64,000 bases of DNA. Origin: Enterococcus_D sp050529585 (GTDB taxonomy: Bacteria; Bacillota; Bacilli; Lactobacillales; Enterococcaceae). Below the pieces are notes generated by a model. It did not search any database and was not told the DNA's origin. It saw only the letters and a program-made list of their open reading frames with translations. Location: contig NZ_CP172882.1 in assembly GCF_050529585.1 (NCBI RefSeq), forward strand, positions 2,480,001-2,544,000, read 5' to 3'. A program made the position numbers and the translations under genes. Positions within the stretch are counted from its first letter, which is position 1, and the number at the start of each line of letters is the position of its first letter. Below, piece after piece: positions 33,983 to 42,345 of this stretch.

Positions 33983-35461
33983 ATGAAAAATTTGATTGTT
34001 ATCGATGATGAAGCGTTGATAGCTAACGGTGTTGCAAAAATGGTCCAAGCCTTTGATCTGCAACTGACTGTCAAAAAAATTTTTTCTGACAGTGAAGAAG
34101 CGCTGTCCTATTGCCAAACAACCCCCATCGATATTGCCATTACAGATATCAACATGCCTAACTTGAACGGCATAGAACTGATCAAGCAATTGAAAGAAAT
34201 CAATCCAACCATACAGATTATTATTTTGACCGGATTTGGCAGCTTTTCTTTCGCAAAAGAAGCCATGTCTTTGGGTGTGAAGTTTTTTTTAGAAAAACCA
34301 ATTTTACCTGAAAAGATGCACACTGCACTGCAAGAGACAGCTCAATTATCCGAACGTAGAAAATTAGAAAGCAACTTGTATCTCAAACGGCAAATCGAGC
34401 AGTTTATCAACAGTTGCGGTGAAGAACCATTACCAAAAGAAGTGTCGTTTCCATTTTGCTTATATGTCTATGATTCTAAGTTTTATCATGCTATTGCCAA
34501 AAGAACTGAACAATATCACAACCAGCATGAATTGATTGCAGGGCATCAAAATAAAGTTGGTTATATTATCAATTTTAGTGTGACAAAAGATTTCAACAAA
34601 TTTTTTAAAGAGAAAATTCAATCCACGCCACTTGGAAAAGGAATCGCTATCAATTGCTGGGTCGATTCCCCTGAGAAATTTCTGACAAGTTATCATTTAG
34701 CAAAAAGAAACTTGGACAAAGCTTTCTATTTTGATACATTCGAGGTGATTCAAGAAAGCCAAATTTCTCAAGAAAATCTTTACGAAAATCATCTCTATAT
34801 CGACTACCGTGAAAAACTATTGTCACTGATTGTCAAAGGTGAACTCACCCGATCTCAAGTATTAACCGAAAATTTTTTCTCCACTTGTCGAATGGAACTT
34901 TATCCAGTGCAACTCTTACGTTTGCAAATCAACGATTTACTTTCGGTGCTTTTTGAAAATTATCGCATCAAAAAAGATATCTATTTTGACGATTATTCAC
35001 CAAAAATCATGTTATTGAACCATTGGCAGGAACTACAATTTATGTTGATTCATTTTATTGACTTAATGCGTCACAATATGGGTGATAATGAGAACATGCA
35101 ATTATCACAAAAGGTCAACCTGATCATTGAAGAATATTATGATCAAGAGGCATTATCATTAAAATGGATTGCCAACCATTTACTTTATTTGAATCCAGAA
35201 TATTTAGGGAAAACATACTATAAAGAAACCGGCACGCGTTTTAACCAAAAATTGGCTGAATATCGTATCAAGAAAGCACAAGATTTACTGAAAAAAAATT
35301 ATAAGGTCTATGAAGTAGCGTCACTTACAGGTTTTAGCAATGCACCAGAATATTTCGTGCAGACTTTCAAGAAAATCACTGGTGTCACACCAAAAAAATT
35401 TCTTAATAATCTACAAGTGTCACCTATACCTGAGGTAAAAAAATTTACGCATCAGAGATAA
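33983..35461 (+). CDS. Response regulator with AraC-type DNA-binding domain (YesN-like)
   Basis: Receiver domain (1-120) with acidic pocket D8/D9, phospho-acceptor D55 (ITDINMPN), T80-type LTGFG and K104-type EKP. A long middle region follows, then a C-terminal AraC double helix-turn-helix (about 390-480: LSLKWIANHLLYLNPEYLGK, VYEVASLTGFSNAPEYFVQTFKK). 492 aa. Begins 8 bp after the kinase gene. It is the most likely protein to bind the AGAG-21-AGAG sites upstream of the transporter and hydrolase genes. Confidence 0.92.
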   Translation: MKNLIVIDDEALIANGVAKMVQAFDLQLTVKKIFSDSEEALSYCQTTPIDIAITDINMPNLNGIELIKQLKEINPTIQIIILTGFGSFSFAKEAMSLGVKFFLEKPILPEKMHTALQETAQLSERRKLESNLYLKRQIEQFINSCGEEPLPKEVSFPFCLYVYDSKFYHAIAKRTEQYHNQHELIAGHQNKVGYIINFSVTKDFNKFFKEKIQSTPLGKGIAINCWVDSPEKFLTSYHLAKRNLDKAFYFDTFEVIQESQISQENLYENHLYIDYREKLLSLIVKGELTRSQVLTENFFSTCRMELYPVQLLRLQINDLLSVLFENYRIKKDIYFDDYSPKIMLLNHWQELQFMLIHFIDLMRHNMGDNENMQLSQKVNLIIEEYYDQEALSLKWIANHLLYLNPEYLGKTYYKETGTRFNQKLAEYRIKKAQDLLKKNYKVYEVASLTGFSNAPEYFVQTFKKITGVTPKKFLNNLQVSPIPEVKKFTHQR

Positions 35462-35463
35462 AG

Positions 35464-35499
35464 AAAGACCAAAATCCACAGTGATTTTGGTCTTTTTTT
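35464..35499 (+). terminator. Terminator after the response-regulator gene
   Basis: Perfect 13-bp stem AAAGACCAAAATC / GATTTTGGTCTTT followed by T-run; A-run upstream makes it usable from the other side for the mutarotase gene. Confidence 0.88.
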
Positions 35500-35534
35500 G
35501 CTTATCTCATATCTCATTCAATGAAACTTTGTCA

Positions 35535-35849
35535 TTATCCTAAATCGAAAACATGTTTTAAATCGATTGTCTTCGGTGAAGCATCAGGATTTGTTTCCAT
35601 TATATCCGCCATATAATGCCACCATTTCTGATTTATCGCAGTTTCAGCGACTTCTTGCCATCTTTGCTCATCTTCAATCTCTAAATAACCAAATAAATCA
35701 TTGGTCTGTGCGTCAAAAAAGATACTATAGGTGTGCGCACCATGTTCTTTGAGCATTTGCCTCATCTCTGGCCAAAGATCTTGGTGGCGACGTGTGTATT
35801 CTTGTTCATATCCAGAAAATAATTTCATGCGAAATGCTTTCTTGATCAT
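35535..35849 (-). CDS. rhaM: L-rhamnose mutarotase
   Basis: Interconverts alpha- and beta-L-rhamnopyranose (104 aa; EC 5.1.3.32). Conserved H22 in RRHQDLWPEM, Y-W pairs and the QKWWHYMADIM segment match the RhaM/YiiL family. It points to L-rhamnose as a released sugar, in line with rhamnogalacturonan I. AAGGAGAGG precedes the ATG; co-directional with the GH105 gene, 34 bp apart. No rhaA/rhaB/rhaD genes are in this window. Confidence 0.93.
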   Translation of the reverse strand: MIKKAFRMKLFSGYEQEYTRRHQDLWPEMRQMLKEHGAHTYSIFFDAQTNDLFGYLEIEDEQRWQEVAETAINQKWWHYMADIMETNPDASPKTIDLKHVFDLG

Positions 35850-35883
35850 CTTTATTCAACCTCTCCTTATTTAGTCTAACAAA

Positions 35884-36987
35884 TCAACAAAACGATACGA
35901 GCAATTCGGTAAATGCCAGCACAGTGAGTGATTGGCCATACGGCATGGCAGTGATACCGATAGAACGATAATAATCTAAATCTTCACCCATGCCAGTGCC
36001 AATCGAGACATTTTGGACTTCACCATCTTCAGCAATTTCTTCAACTAATCCCGCCAAAGCCTTATAGGCAACTGCTTCCCATGATTTATCGATATACCGT
36101 TTGTGGGCTGCTTTCAAAATACCATAAGCAAAACCTGCAGTTGCTGATGCTTCAACATATGAAGATCGATCTGTAAGCAATGTGTGCCAAAGCCCGCTTT
36201 CATCTTGGACGTCTTTTAATGCGGTTATTTGATCTAACAATGTATTGATCAAAAATGTGCGAAAAGCATCGCCTTCTGGCAATGCCAGAATCTCAATCAT
36301 TTCTGGGATAGCGATGGTAATCCAACAATTGCCTCTTGCCCATAGTGCTTGCGCATAATTATGCCGCTCTTCAAATGTCCAACCATGGAACCATAAGCCA
36401 GTTTTTTTATCAACTAAATACTTGATATGCAACATAAACTGTTTTTTGGCCTCTTCAATATATGCAGGGCGCTGAAGCAACATACCGATTTTTGCCAGCG
36501 GCAGTGCTGTCATCATCAATGTATCGTCCCAAAGCTGATTGCGATTTTCAGGTCCATAGGTTGCATGCTGCAAGCCATCTTCATCGGTTCTTGGCATATC
36601 ATGCATGACCCACTCAGCCCATTGTTCTAAATAAGGCAAATATTTAGAATCCCTGGTATCTTCATATAAATAAGCCATCGCCAATAAAGGCGCCATCGTA
36701 TTCACGTTTTTAGGTGGCGCACCTTCATGCATCCGCGCCTCAAACCATTCTTCCACAACTGCTAAGGCTTTGGGATTTTTTGTGATTTGATAGTTCTTGT
36801 AAATCCCGTACAACCCAACACCTTGTGGCCAATTCCAAATAAACCAGCTCTTGTCATCGACCTTGAGTCCATCAAAATCCAATAAGAATTCTCCATTGTC
36901 ATCTTTGATCGTTGTCAGATTATCAATCATTAAATCGATTTTTTCTTCTACAACTTTTTTATCAATAAATAATTTTTCTAAAATCAC
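35884..36987 (-). CDS. GH105 unsaturated rhamnogalacturonyl hydrolase (YesR/YteR-like)
   Basis: Cytoplasmic (alpha/alpha)6-barrel hydrolase (367 aa) that removes the unsaturated galacturonyl residue left on oligosaccharides by rhamnogalacturonan lyases. Key motif LWDDTLMM with D154/D155, plus WARGNCW and YVEASATAGFAYG. GTG 36987 is preferred: AAAGGTGG lies 6 bases upstream, and the GTG at 36999 falls inside that site. Operon with rhaM; a cre-like box is upstream and an AraC regulator diverges. Confidence 0.9.
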   Translation of the reverse strand: MILEKLFIDKKVVEEKIDLMIDNLTTIKDDNGEFLLDFDGLKVDDKSWFIWNWPQGVGLYGIYKNYQITKNPKALAVVEEWFEARMHEGAPPKNVNTMAPLLAMAYLYEDTRDSKYLPYLEQWAEWVMHDMPRTDEDGLQHATYGPENRNQLWDDTLMMTALPLAKIGMLLQRPAYIEEAKKQFMLHIKYLVDKKTGLWFHGWTFEERHNYAQALWARGNCWITIAIPEMIEILALPEGDAFRTFLINTLLDQITALKDVQDESGLWHTLLTDRSSYVEASATAGFAYGILKAAHKRYIDKSWEAVAYKALAGLVEEIAEDGEVQNVSIGTGMGEDLDYYRSIGITAMPYGQSLTVLAFTELLVSFC

Positions 36988-37023
36988 ACGTATTTCCACC
37001 TTTCATTCTTTGTTATAATAAAG

Positions 37024-37037
37024 ATAACACGCTTACA
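37024..37037 (-). promoter_or_regulatory. cre-like box upstream of GH105-rhaM
   Basis: Reads TGTAAGCGTGTTAT on the minus strand: left half perfect, right half degenerate. It lies 4 bases downstream of a TTTAAT -10 (37042-37047). Confidence 0.55.
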
Positions 37038-37046
37038 TTCCATTAA

Positions 37047-37073
37047 AAATAGCAGTTATTGTTCATTTGCTAT
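37047..37073. promoter_or_regulatory. Inverted repeat between GH105 and araC-type gene
   Basis: ATAGCA (37049-37054) / TGCTAT (37068-37073), inside A/T-flanked arms. It overlaps the -35 region of the regulator (TTCATT 37062, -10 TATAGT 37085) and lies upstream of the GH105 -10. Candidate operator for the AraC-type regulator. Confidence 0.4.
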
Positions 37074-37113
37074 CTATTTTTGCGTATAGTTAAAAAGAAG
37101 TGGAGGGGTCTTA

Positions 37114-37992
37114 ATGCAACAAGAAAGTGCAGATACGATGATCAATGATCGCTTTGAGGTCTTTCATATTAAAGATTTAGTTGAAGAAGAAAATACACTT
37201 TATCATTACCATAGCTTCTACGAAATTCATTGCACGCTGCAAGGTACTGCCATTTTCTTTATTGATGGTGGCGAATTCCATTTAGAAGCCGGTACGATCA
37301 TCTTGATCCCGCCGAATGTGCTCCACCGTATTCTTCATCAGACCTCTGATTCTTTTGAGCGTTCATATATTTATATCAACAGCAACTACCTGCAAGCACT
37401 ATCCACCGCCCAAACAGATTTAACGACTTGCTTTCAAATAAATGGTGGTTTAAATAGTCGTATTTTAAGGATTGCGCCAACTTTGTTAGAATCATTGCTC
37501 TTTCCTTTAAAAGATAAACTTGATAGCAATTTTGGTACAGACTTGGTTTATCAATCATTTTTGATTGATTTTTTGATTACCATCAATAAACTAGCTATTG
37601 AAGAAACAGAACCATTATTCCTATCTCATTCAATCAACCAAAACAAAGATATCGTCGCGACGATCAAATATATCGATGCCCACCTCTCTGATGATTTGTC
37701 GTTGAACAAGGTAGCAAAAGCAATTTTCTTGAGTCCTTATGTCTTATCAAGATTGTTCAAAAAGGAAACCGGTGTAACTTTTCATACCTATGTACTAAAG
37801 AAAAGACTACTCAAAAGTAAAGAAATTTTAAGGCAAACAAGACGTGCAACCGATACTTTTGACCGTTGCGGATTCAAATCATATACCCATTTTTTACGAT
37901 GCTTCAAACAAGAATTCAACATGACGCCGAAAGAATTTTTGAAAGAGGAAGAAAAAAATGAGTTGATCCGGTTTGAGCATTTTGGGCATTGA
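37114..37992 (+). CDS. AraC family transcriptional regulator with cupin sensor domain
   Basis: Regulator (292 aa): N-terminal cupin-type ligand domain (about 20-110; HYHSFYEIHC, GTIILIPPNVLHR) and C-terminal double helix-turn-helix (about 185-285; LSLNKVAKAIFLSPYVLSRLFKK, then DRCGFKSYTHFLRCFKQEF). Divergent from GH105-rhaM, which it probably controls, with rhamnose or an unsaturated disaccharide as a plausible ligand. AGTGGAGGGG precedes ATG 37114. Confidence 0.88.
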   Translation: MQQESADTMINDRFEVFHIKDLVEEENTLYHYHSFYEIHCTLQGTAIFFIDGGEFHLEAGTIILIPPNVLHRILHQTSDSFERSYIYINSNYLQALSTAQTDLTTCFQINGGLNSRILRIAPTLLESLLFPLKDKLDSNFGTDLVYQSFLIDFLITINKLAIEETEPLFLSHSINQNKDIVATIKYIDAHLSDDLSLNKVAKAIFLSPYVLSRLFKKETGVTFHTYVLKKRLLKSKEILRQTRRATDTFDRCGFKSYTHFLRCFKQEFNMTPKEFLKEEEKNELIRFEHFGH

Positions 37993-38130
37993 CTTTGGGC
38001 AGCAAAAAGAAAAAATAGCGATAAAACACAGTTGGATTCAATCAGGCTCCTCTAAAATAATGTTATTACTATGTTACTAAATACCATTTCATTTCCATAG
38101 ATTAATTATTAAGTTATTCTTCCATGAAAT

Positions 38131-38172
38131 AAAGAAAGACCACAATCTATTAAGATTTTGGCCTTTCTTTGT
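38131..38172. terminator. Bidirectional terminator between araC-type gene and PTS gene
   Basis: Stem AAAGAAAGACCACAATC (38131-38147) / GATTTTGGCCTTTCTTT (38154-38170), 15 of 17 paired, between convergent genes. The rest of the 370-bp gap (37993-38361) holds nothing else recognisable. Confidence 0.75.
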
Positions 38173-38361
38173 TTCTGTGTTATATACCTTATTTATTGAA
38201 ACAATTAAAATCATCTTTAAAATTGAATGTCTTATGAGATTTATCAAAATTAGTCTTTAAATTATCTATCCCATTAAGCAGTCATTTGTGTTCAGTAGCT
38301 TTAAGAACTGTTTTTTGCCATATCACCATCATTGTTATACCTATTTCATAAATCAACATTT

Positions 38362-39663
38362 CTAAGCATGCATATCCATCATCTTTTGGGCCGTTCTTTC
38401 ACTGATCTTCATAAATGGCAAGTATAGAAAAACGCCCCCTATGATAATAATCAATTGAACAATAATAGCTCTCCAATCTCCACCGGTTGCCAAAAATCCA
38501 CTGATCAATGGCGGTGTTGTCCAAGGAATCAAAACAACTGTATGATTCATAAGACCTAAAGCAGTCGCATAATAAGCGATAATCAATCCTAAAGAAGGCA
38601 ATAGTACGAATGGGATCATTAGTGGCAGGTTAAATACGATAGGGTAACCAAAAATCACCGGTTCATTAATATTAAAAATTCCCGGTGCTGTTCCTAATTT
38701 AGCCACACTTTTGGTCGCACGATGTTTGCCAAAAATAATTGTAGCCAAAATCAAGGAAATCGTACTTCCTGTTCCACCGATCATGCCAAAAGTCGGTATG
38801 AAGACATTGGTTATAATATTGGGTATTTCTGTTCCGTTTTGAAGTGCCAACATATTTTCATTCATATTGATTAACGCAACAGGCATCAATAAAACACCAT
38901 TAACTATTGTTTGGTGGATACCTAATGTAAACAGAAAATTCCCAATACTGTAAATCAATACCGCACCCCATAATGACGTATTAACGCCCCGCAGCGGTTC
39001 TTGAATAAATTTAGCAACTAAATCCAATAGATTGGTATCAAAGACTGTCAATAAAATCAATGAGAAGCCCGCAAAAATGGATACAACCAACATTACGGGA
39101 ATCAATACATTAAATGATTTTCCAACAGCAGGCGGTATGTCATCTCCTAGGTTGATCTCTAATTGTTTGATTGCTGAAATTCTGATAAATAATTCAGTTG
39201 AAAGCAACCCAACGATGATTCCTGCAAACATTCCTTGTGTTCCTAAGTCGCTAAATCGCATGACACCAATGACATCCACTGCTGCTTCAGCATCAATTGG
39301 TGTCACTTTGGTTGCAAACGGCATGATTACAACCAATGAAGAAAGGGCCAACCCGGTTGCGGCGATAGGGTTTTTAAAATTTTTATTCTTTGATAAACAA
39401 TATGCGATCATTGGTGCCAATAGGATACTCGATATGTTTAAAGTCCCATTGGTTACCATTTTCCCCCAGTATTGAGCAGCCCACAAACTATCCCCTTCCC
39501 AAATCCAAGGGAAAATAACATTATTAATCAAAACAGCCATTCCAGCCAAAATAAAGAACGGCATGAGTACTGCAAAAGCATCCCGAAGCGAACGTAGATG
39601 AACTTGATTGCCAAACTTTGCAGCGATGATTGTGAATTTATCTAAATATTTATTCTCTTCCAT
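38362..39663 (-). CDS. PTS EIIC component, lactose/cellobiose family
   Basis: Membrane permease (433 aa) of a phosphotransferase system for beta-glucosides. About ten hydrophobic segments; family motifs GTAPGIFNINEPVIFGYPIVFN and the C-terminal PWTTPPLISGFLATGGD. The sugar is taken up and phosphorylated; matching EIIA and EIIB are not encoded here and must come from another locus. Follows the GH1 gene by 27 bp in the same direction; GGGAG precedes the ATG. Confidence 0.92.
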   Translation of the reverse strand: MEENKYLDKFTIIAAKFGNQVHLRSLRDAFAVLMPFFILAGMAVLINNVIFPWIWEGDSLWAAQYWGKMVTNGTLNISSILLAPMIAYCLSKNKNFKNPIAATGLALSSLVVIMPFATKVTPIDAEAAVDVIGVMRFSDLGTQGMFAGIIVGLLSTELFIRISAIKQLEINLGDDIPPAVGKSFNVLIPVMLVVSIFAGFSLILLTVFDTNLLDLVAKFIQEPLRGVNTSLWGAVLIYSIGNFLFTLGIHQTIVNGVLLMPVALINMNENMLALQNGTEIPNIITNVFIPTFGMIGGTGSTISLILATIIFGKHRATKSVAKLGTAPGIFNINEPVIFGYPIVFNLPLMIPFVLLPSLGLIIAYYATALGLMNHTVVLIPWTTPPLISGFLATGGDWRAIIVQLIIIIGGVFLYLPFMKISERTAQKMMDMHA

Positions 39664-39690
39664 TTTTTTCTCCCTTTCTATCCCCCATTT

Positions 39691-41079
39691 TTAAAGCTCT
39701 TCCCCATTACTTTCAATTGTATTTCTCATCCAATAAAAACTTTTCTTAGGAATGCGTCTTAAATCTTTTAAGTCATGATTTTCTCTATTCACATAAACCA
39801 TACCGTACCTTTTTGTCATGTCCCCTTGTGAACTTAGAATATCAATCAACCCCCACCCTAAGTACCCAATCAAATCTACACCATCAAATGCGACTGCATC
39901 CTTCATCGCCTGTATATGATTTTTATGATAGTCAATTCGGTAATCGTCTTGAATTTCGTTCACGCCATCCCAGTATTCTTTGACTCCAATCCCATTTTCA
40001 TTGATAAAAAGCGGCATCTTATATCGATTGCTCATCTTTGCCAATATGTTTCTCAATCCAAGTGCATCAATTTGCCAGCCCCAATCTTTTGACGCTTCTA
40101 AATACGGATTTTTGACATATCCCTTTTCCCAATAGTAATTGACAGGCGTATTATCTGGAATCAGACTGGCATCTACCGTATGTGAAGCATAATAACTGAA
40201 CGCTAAAAAATCATTTCTTACTTTTGCAAGTTCTGCTAAATCTCCTTCTTGAAAAATATGCAGTAGACTTTCTTTTTCCATAAATGCCAACACTTCTCTA
40301 GAATAAAAACCATTTACAAATACTTCAAGTAAGTTATGATTCAAGAACTCATCTAATTGGCGGGCTGCAAAAATATCTTCAGGTTTTGATGTTAACGGAT
40401 AAAATTCCATGTATGTCAGCATCCCACCTACTAAACAATCTGGGTAATTTGTTTTTATATAATTTGAAAAACGGACATGAGACATCATCACATGATGACT
40501 AATTGTATATAACTCCTCAAGGGTTTGTTCACCTTTAAGATACCCACTATATTTAAACGCTTTCGTTGTACTGTATAAATTTTGCTCATTCAATGTCAGC
40601 CAATATTTCACCTTATGTCCAAAACGTTTCACCATTTCTTCCCCATAACGTACAAAAGCGTCTACAACATGTCTATCCAAAAACCCATTGTACTTCTCGG
40701 CCAAGTGTAACGGCATATCAAAATGATACAAACAAATACAAGGTTCAATTCCTCGGTTGATCAGCTCATCAATAAACTGATCATAAAAAGCAATCCCTTC
40801 TTCATTAAACCCACCATCTCCCAGAGGATTCACACGGCTCCAGGATATTTGAAATCGATAACAATTCATCCCCATTTCTTGCATTAAATCGAAATCTTCC
40901 CTATACCGATGATAACTATCCGTTGCCACTTTCCAATCAGAAGCACATTCAGTCGCTTCTCTCACATCATAAACAGATTGCCCTTTTCCACCCTCGTTCC
41001 ACGCGCCCTCTGTTTGCATACTCGAGACAGAGTTCCCCCACAAAAAACCTTCTTTCAAAACCGATGTCTTAATGTCCAT
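39691..41079 (-). CDS. GH1 6-phospho-beta-glucosidase
   Basis: Cytoplasmic retaining hydrolase (462 aa) that splits PTS-delivered 6-phospho-beta-glucosides. Acid/base E165 in LTLNEQN; nucleophile Glu near 362 in INENG; N-terminal FLWGNSVSSMQTEGA is typical. First gene of the operon with the EIIC gene. GAAGGAGG precedes ATG 41079. Regulated most likely by the divergent RpiR-type protein. Confidence 0.92.
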   Translation of the reverse strand: MDIKTSVLKEGFLWGNSVSSMQTEGAWNEGGKGQSVYDVREATECASDWKVATDSYHRYREDFDLMQEMGMNCYRFQISWSRVNPLGDGGFNEEGIAFYDQFIDELINRGIEPCICLYHFDMPLHLAEKYNGFLDRHVVDAFVRYGEEMVKRFGHKVKYWLTLNEQNLYSTTKAFKYSGYLKGEQTLEELYTISHHVMMSHVRFSNYIKTNYPDCLVGGMLTYMEFYPLTSKPEDIFAARQLDEFLNHNLLEVFVNGFYSREVLAFMEKESLLHIFQEGDLAELAKVRNDFLAFSYYASHTVDASLIPDNTPVNYYWEKGYVKNPYLEASKDWGWQIDALGLRNILAKMSNRYKMPLFINENGIGVKEYWDGVNEIQDDYRIDYHKNHIQAMKDAVAFDGVDLIGYLGWGLIDILSSQGDMTKRYGMVYVNRENHDLKDLRRIPKKSFYWMRNTIESNGEEL

Positions 41080-41107
41080 TACAATCCTCCTTCACTTTTA
41101 TACTCAA

Positions 41108-41136
41108 AATGTATCAGACGCCATTTACAACAACAA
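41108..41136 (-). promoter_or_regulatory. Promoter of the GH1-PTS operon
   Basis: Minus strand: -35 TTGTTG (41131-41136) and -10 TACATT (41108-41113), 17-bp spacer. Confidence 0.6.
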
Positions 41137-41158
41137 TGGTTTTAACACGATAAAAAAC

Positions 41159-41179
41159 CTGTTTTTTACCAAAAAACAG
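41159..41179. promoter_or_regulatory. Perfect inverted repeat, probable RpiR operator
   Basis: CTGTTTTTT-ACC-AAAAAACAG between the divergent GH1 and rpiR-type genes, about 60-80 bp upstream of the GH1 start point, where an activator could bind. Confidence 0.5.
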
Positions 41180-41235
41180 ATAAAAAAAAAGAACTACTGA
41201 TATAAAAAAGAAAATGCCTATCCTTCACGGGTTTG

Positions 41236-41265
41236 TAGACACTATCCTAGATATTTTGCTATAAT
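41236..41265 (+). promoter_or_regulatory. Promoter of the RpiR-type gene
   Basis: -35 TAGACA (41236-41241), extended -10 TGCTATAAT (-10 hexamer 41260-41265), 18-bp spacer. Confidence 0.65.
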
Positions 41266-41307
41266 CAAAAAAACAACCGCTTTCATTTTGGGAAAGGAGG
41301 AAATAAC

Positions 41308-42069
41308 TTGCTATTCACTTATGAACGAATCCAGCAATTAAACGATTTAGAATTTGCTGTATACAGCACCATATTAAACTTGGACAAACGAATTATTCAC
41401 ATGAAAATAAGAACATTGGCTGATGAAGCACATGTATCAACAACTGTCATCCTTAATTTCTGTAAAAAAATGGACTGCGATGGATGGGCTGATTTTAAGT
41501 TAAAGTTCAAGGAACATACAATCAGGCCAACCAAAGCAGAGATGACACTTACACAACCAATTATTCAATACTTTTCAATGTACGAACAAAACAAAGAGTT
41601 GAAAGCGCTTTTAAACAATGTTATCCATTTGATACGTCAATCACGAAAAGTGCTGTTTATCGGCGCAGGACCTTCCGGTGTTCTAGCTAAGTATGGCGCC
41701 CTCTATCTTTCAAGCATGGGTAAGCCTGCTCAATACATTGATACGCCTTACTATTCGATACCTGAAGAAAACTTGCATAATACTATCATCATTGCACTCT
41801 CCGTTTCTGGCGAAACAAAAAGTGTCATCAATCGCTTATCTCGTTTTAAATTATTAAAGGCTACCATTATTTCTATAACAAACAATAAAAAAAATACAAT
41901 AGCGAAAATGGCAGACATATCTTTAACATACTATGTTCCTCACGAAGAGTTTATGATTGCTGAGCGTACTGAGCAAATCCATGTTACTGCGACTACTCAA
42001 ATTCCAGTTCTACATTTTATTGAATACATCTCAAAGCAGATTCATCAGTTAGACGAGAATACTGTTTAA
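41308..42069 (+). CDS. MurR/RpiR family transcriptional regulator
   Basis: Regulator (253 aa) with N-terminal RpiR helix-turn-helix (about 1-75; IRTLADEAHVSTTVILNFCKKM) and C-terminal SIS sugar-phosphate-binding domain (about 105-240; VLFIGAGPSGVLAKYG, ALSVSGETKSVI). TTG start 41308 with AAAGGAGG 7 bases upstream. Divergent from the GH1-PTS operon, so it likely senses a phosphorylated sugar from that pathway. Confidence 0.9.
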   Translation: MLFTYERIQQLNDLEFAVYSTILNLDKRIIHMKIRTLADEAHVSTTVILNFCKKMDCDGWADFKLKFKEHTIRPTKAEMTLTQPIIQYFSMYEQNKELKALLNNVIHLIRQSRKVLFIGAGPSGVLAKYGALYLSSMGKPAQYIDTPYYSIPEENLHNTIIIALSVSGETKSVINRLSRFKLLKATIISITNNKKNTIAKMADISLTYYVPHEEFMIAERTEQIHVTATTQIPVLHFIEYISKQIHQLDENTV

Positions 42070-42221
42070 AAAGTGTCTAACTCGAATGAACACAATAGAT
42101 AATCGTATTCGTGCATTTTGCGCCGATCCGTAACAGTCATTTCTACTCTTTGCTATCATACATTTTTGAATTTTGATTTATAAAATAACTGTAAAATATT
42201 CAGTTGTTCCAAACAAAAAAA

Positions 42222-42260
42222 CAACAAAGCAAATATCATTTACTAGCTTTGTTGCTTTTC
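42222..42260 (+). terminator. Terminator after the RpiR-type gene
   Basis: Stem CAACAAAGC (42222-42230) / GCTTTGTTG (42246-42254) followed by CTTTTCC. Confidence 0.55.
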
Positions 42261-42294
42261 CAGTTTATTGATAGAAATACGTTCCATCCCCAAC

Positions 42295-42343
42295 AAAAAA
42301 AGACGTAAGTCAGCAGCTTCGACCACTGACTTACGTCTTTTTT
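42295..42343 (-). terminator. Terminator after potD
   Basis: Perfect 18-bp stem AAAAAAGACGTAAGTCAG / CTGACTTACGTCTTTTTT with A- and T-runs; works on both strands. Confidence 0.9.
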
Positions 42344-42345
42344 GA

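Noticed and set aside
39032..39475. 147-codon open frame on the plus strand inside the PTS EIIC gene
   Set aside because: Antisense to a well-supported gene, no ribosome site, composition typical of a reversed membrane-protein frame.
41274..41288. cre-like CGCTTTCA near the RpiR ribosome site
   Set aside because: Only the right half matches; the left half is not CcpA-like.
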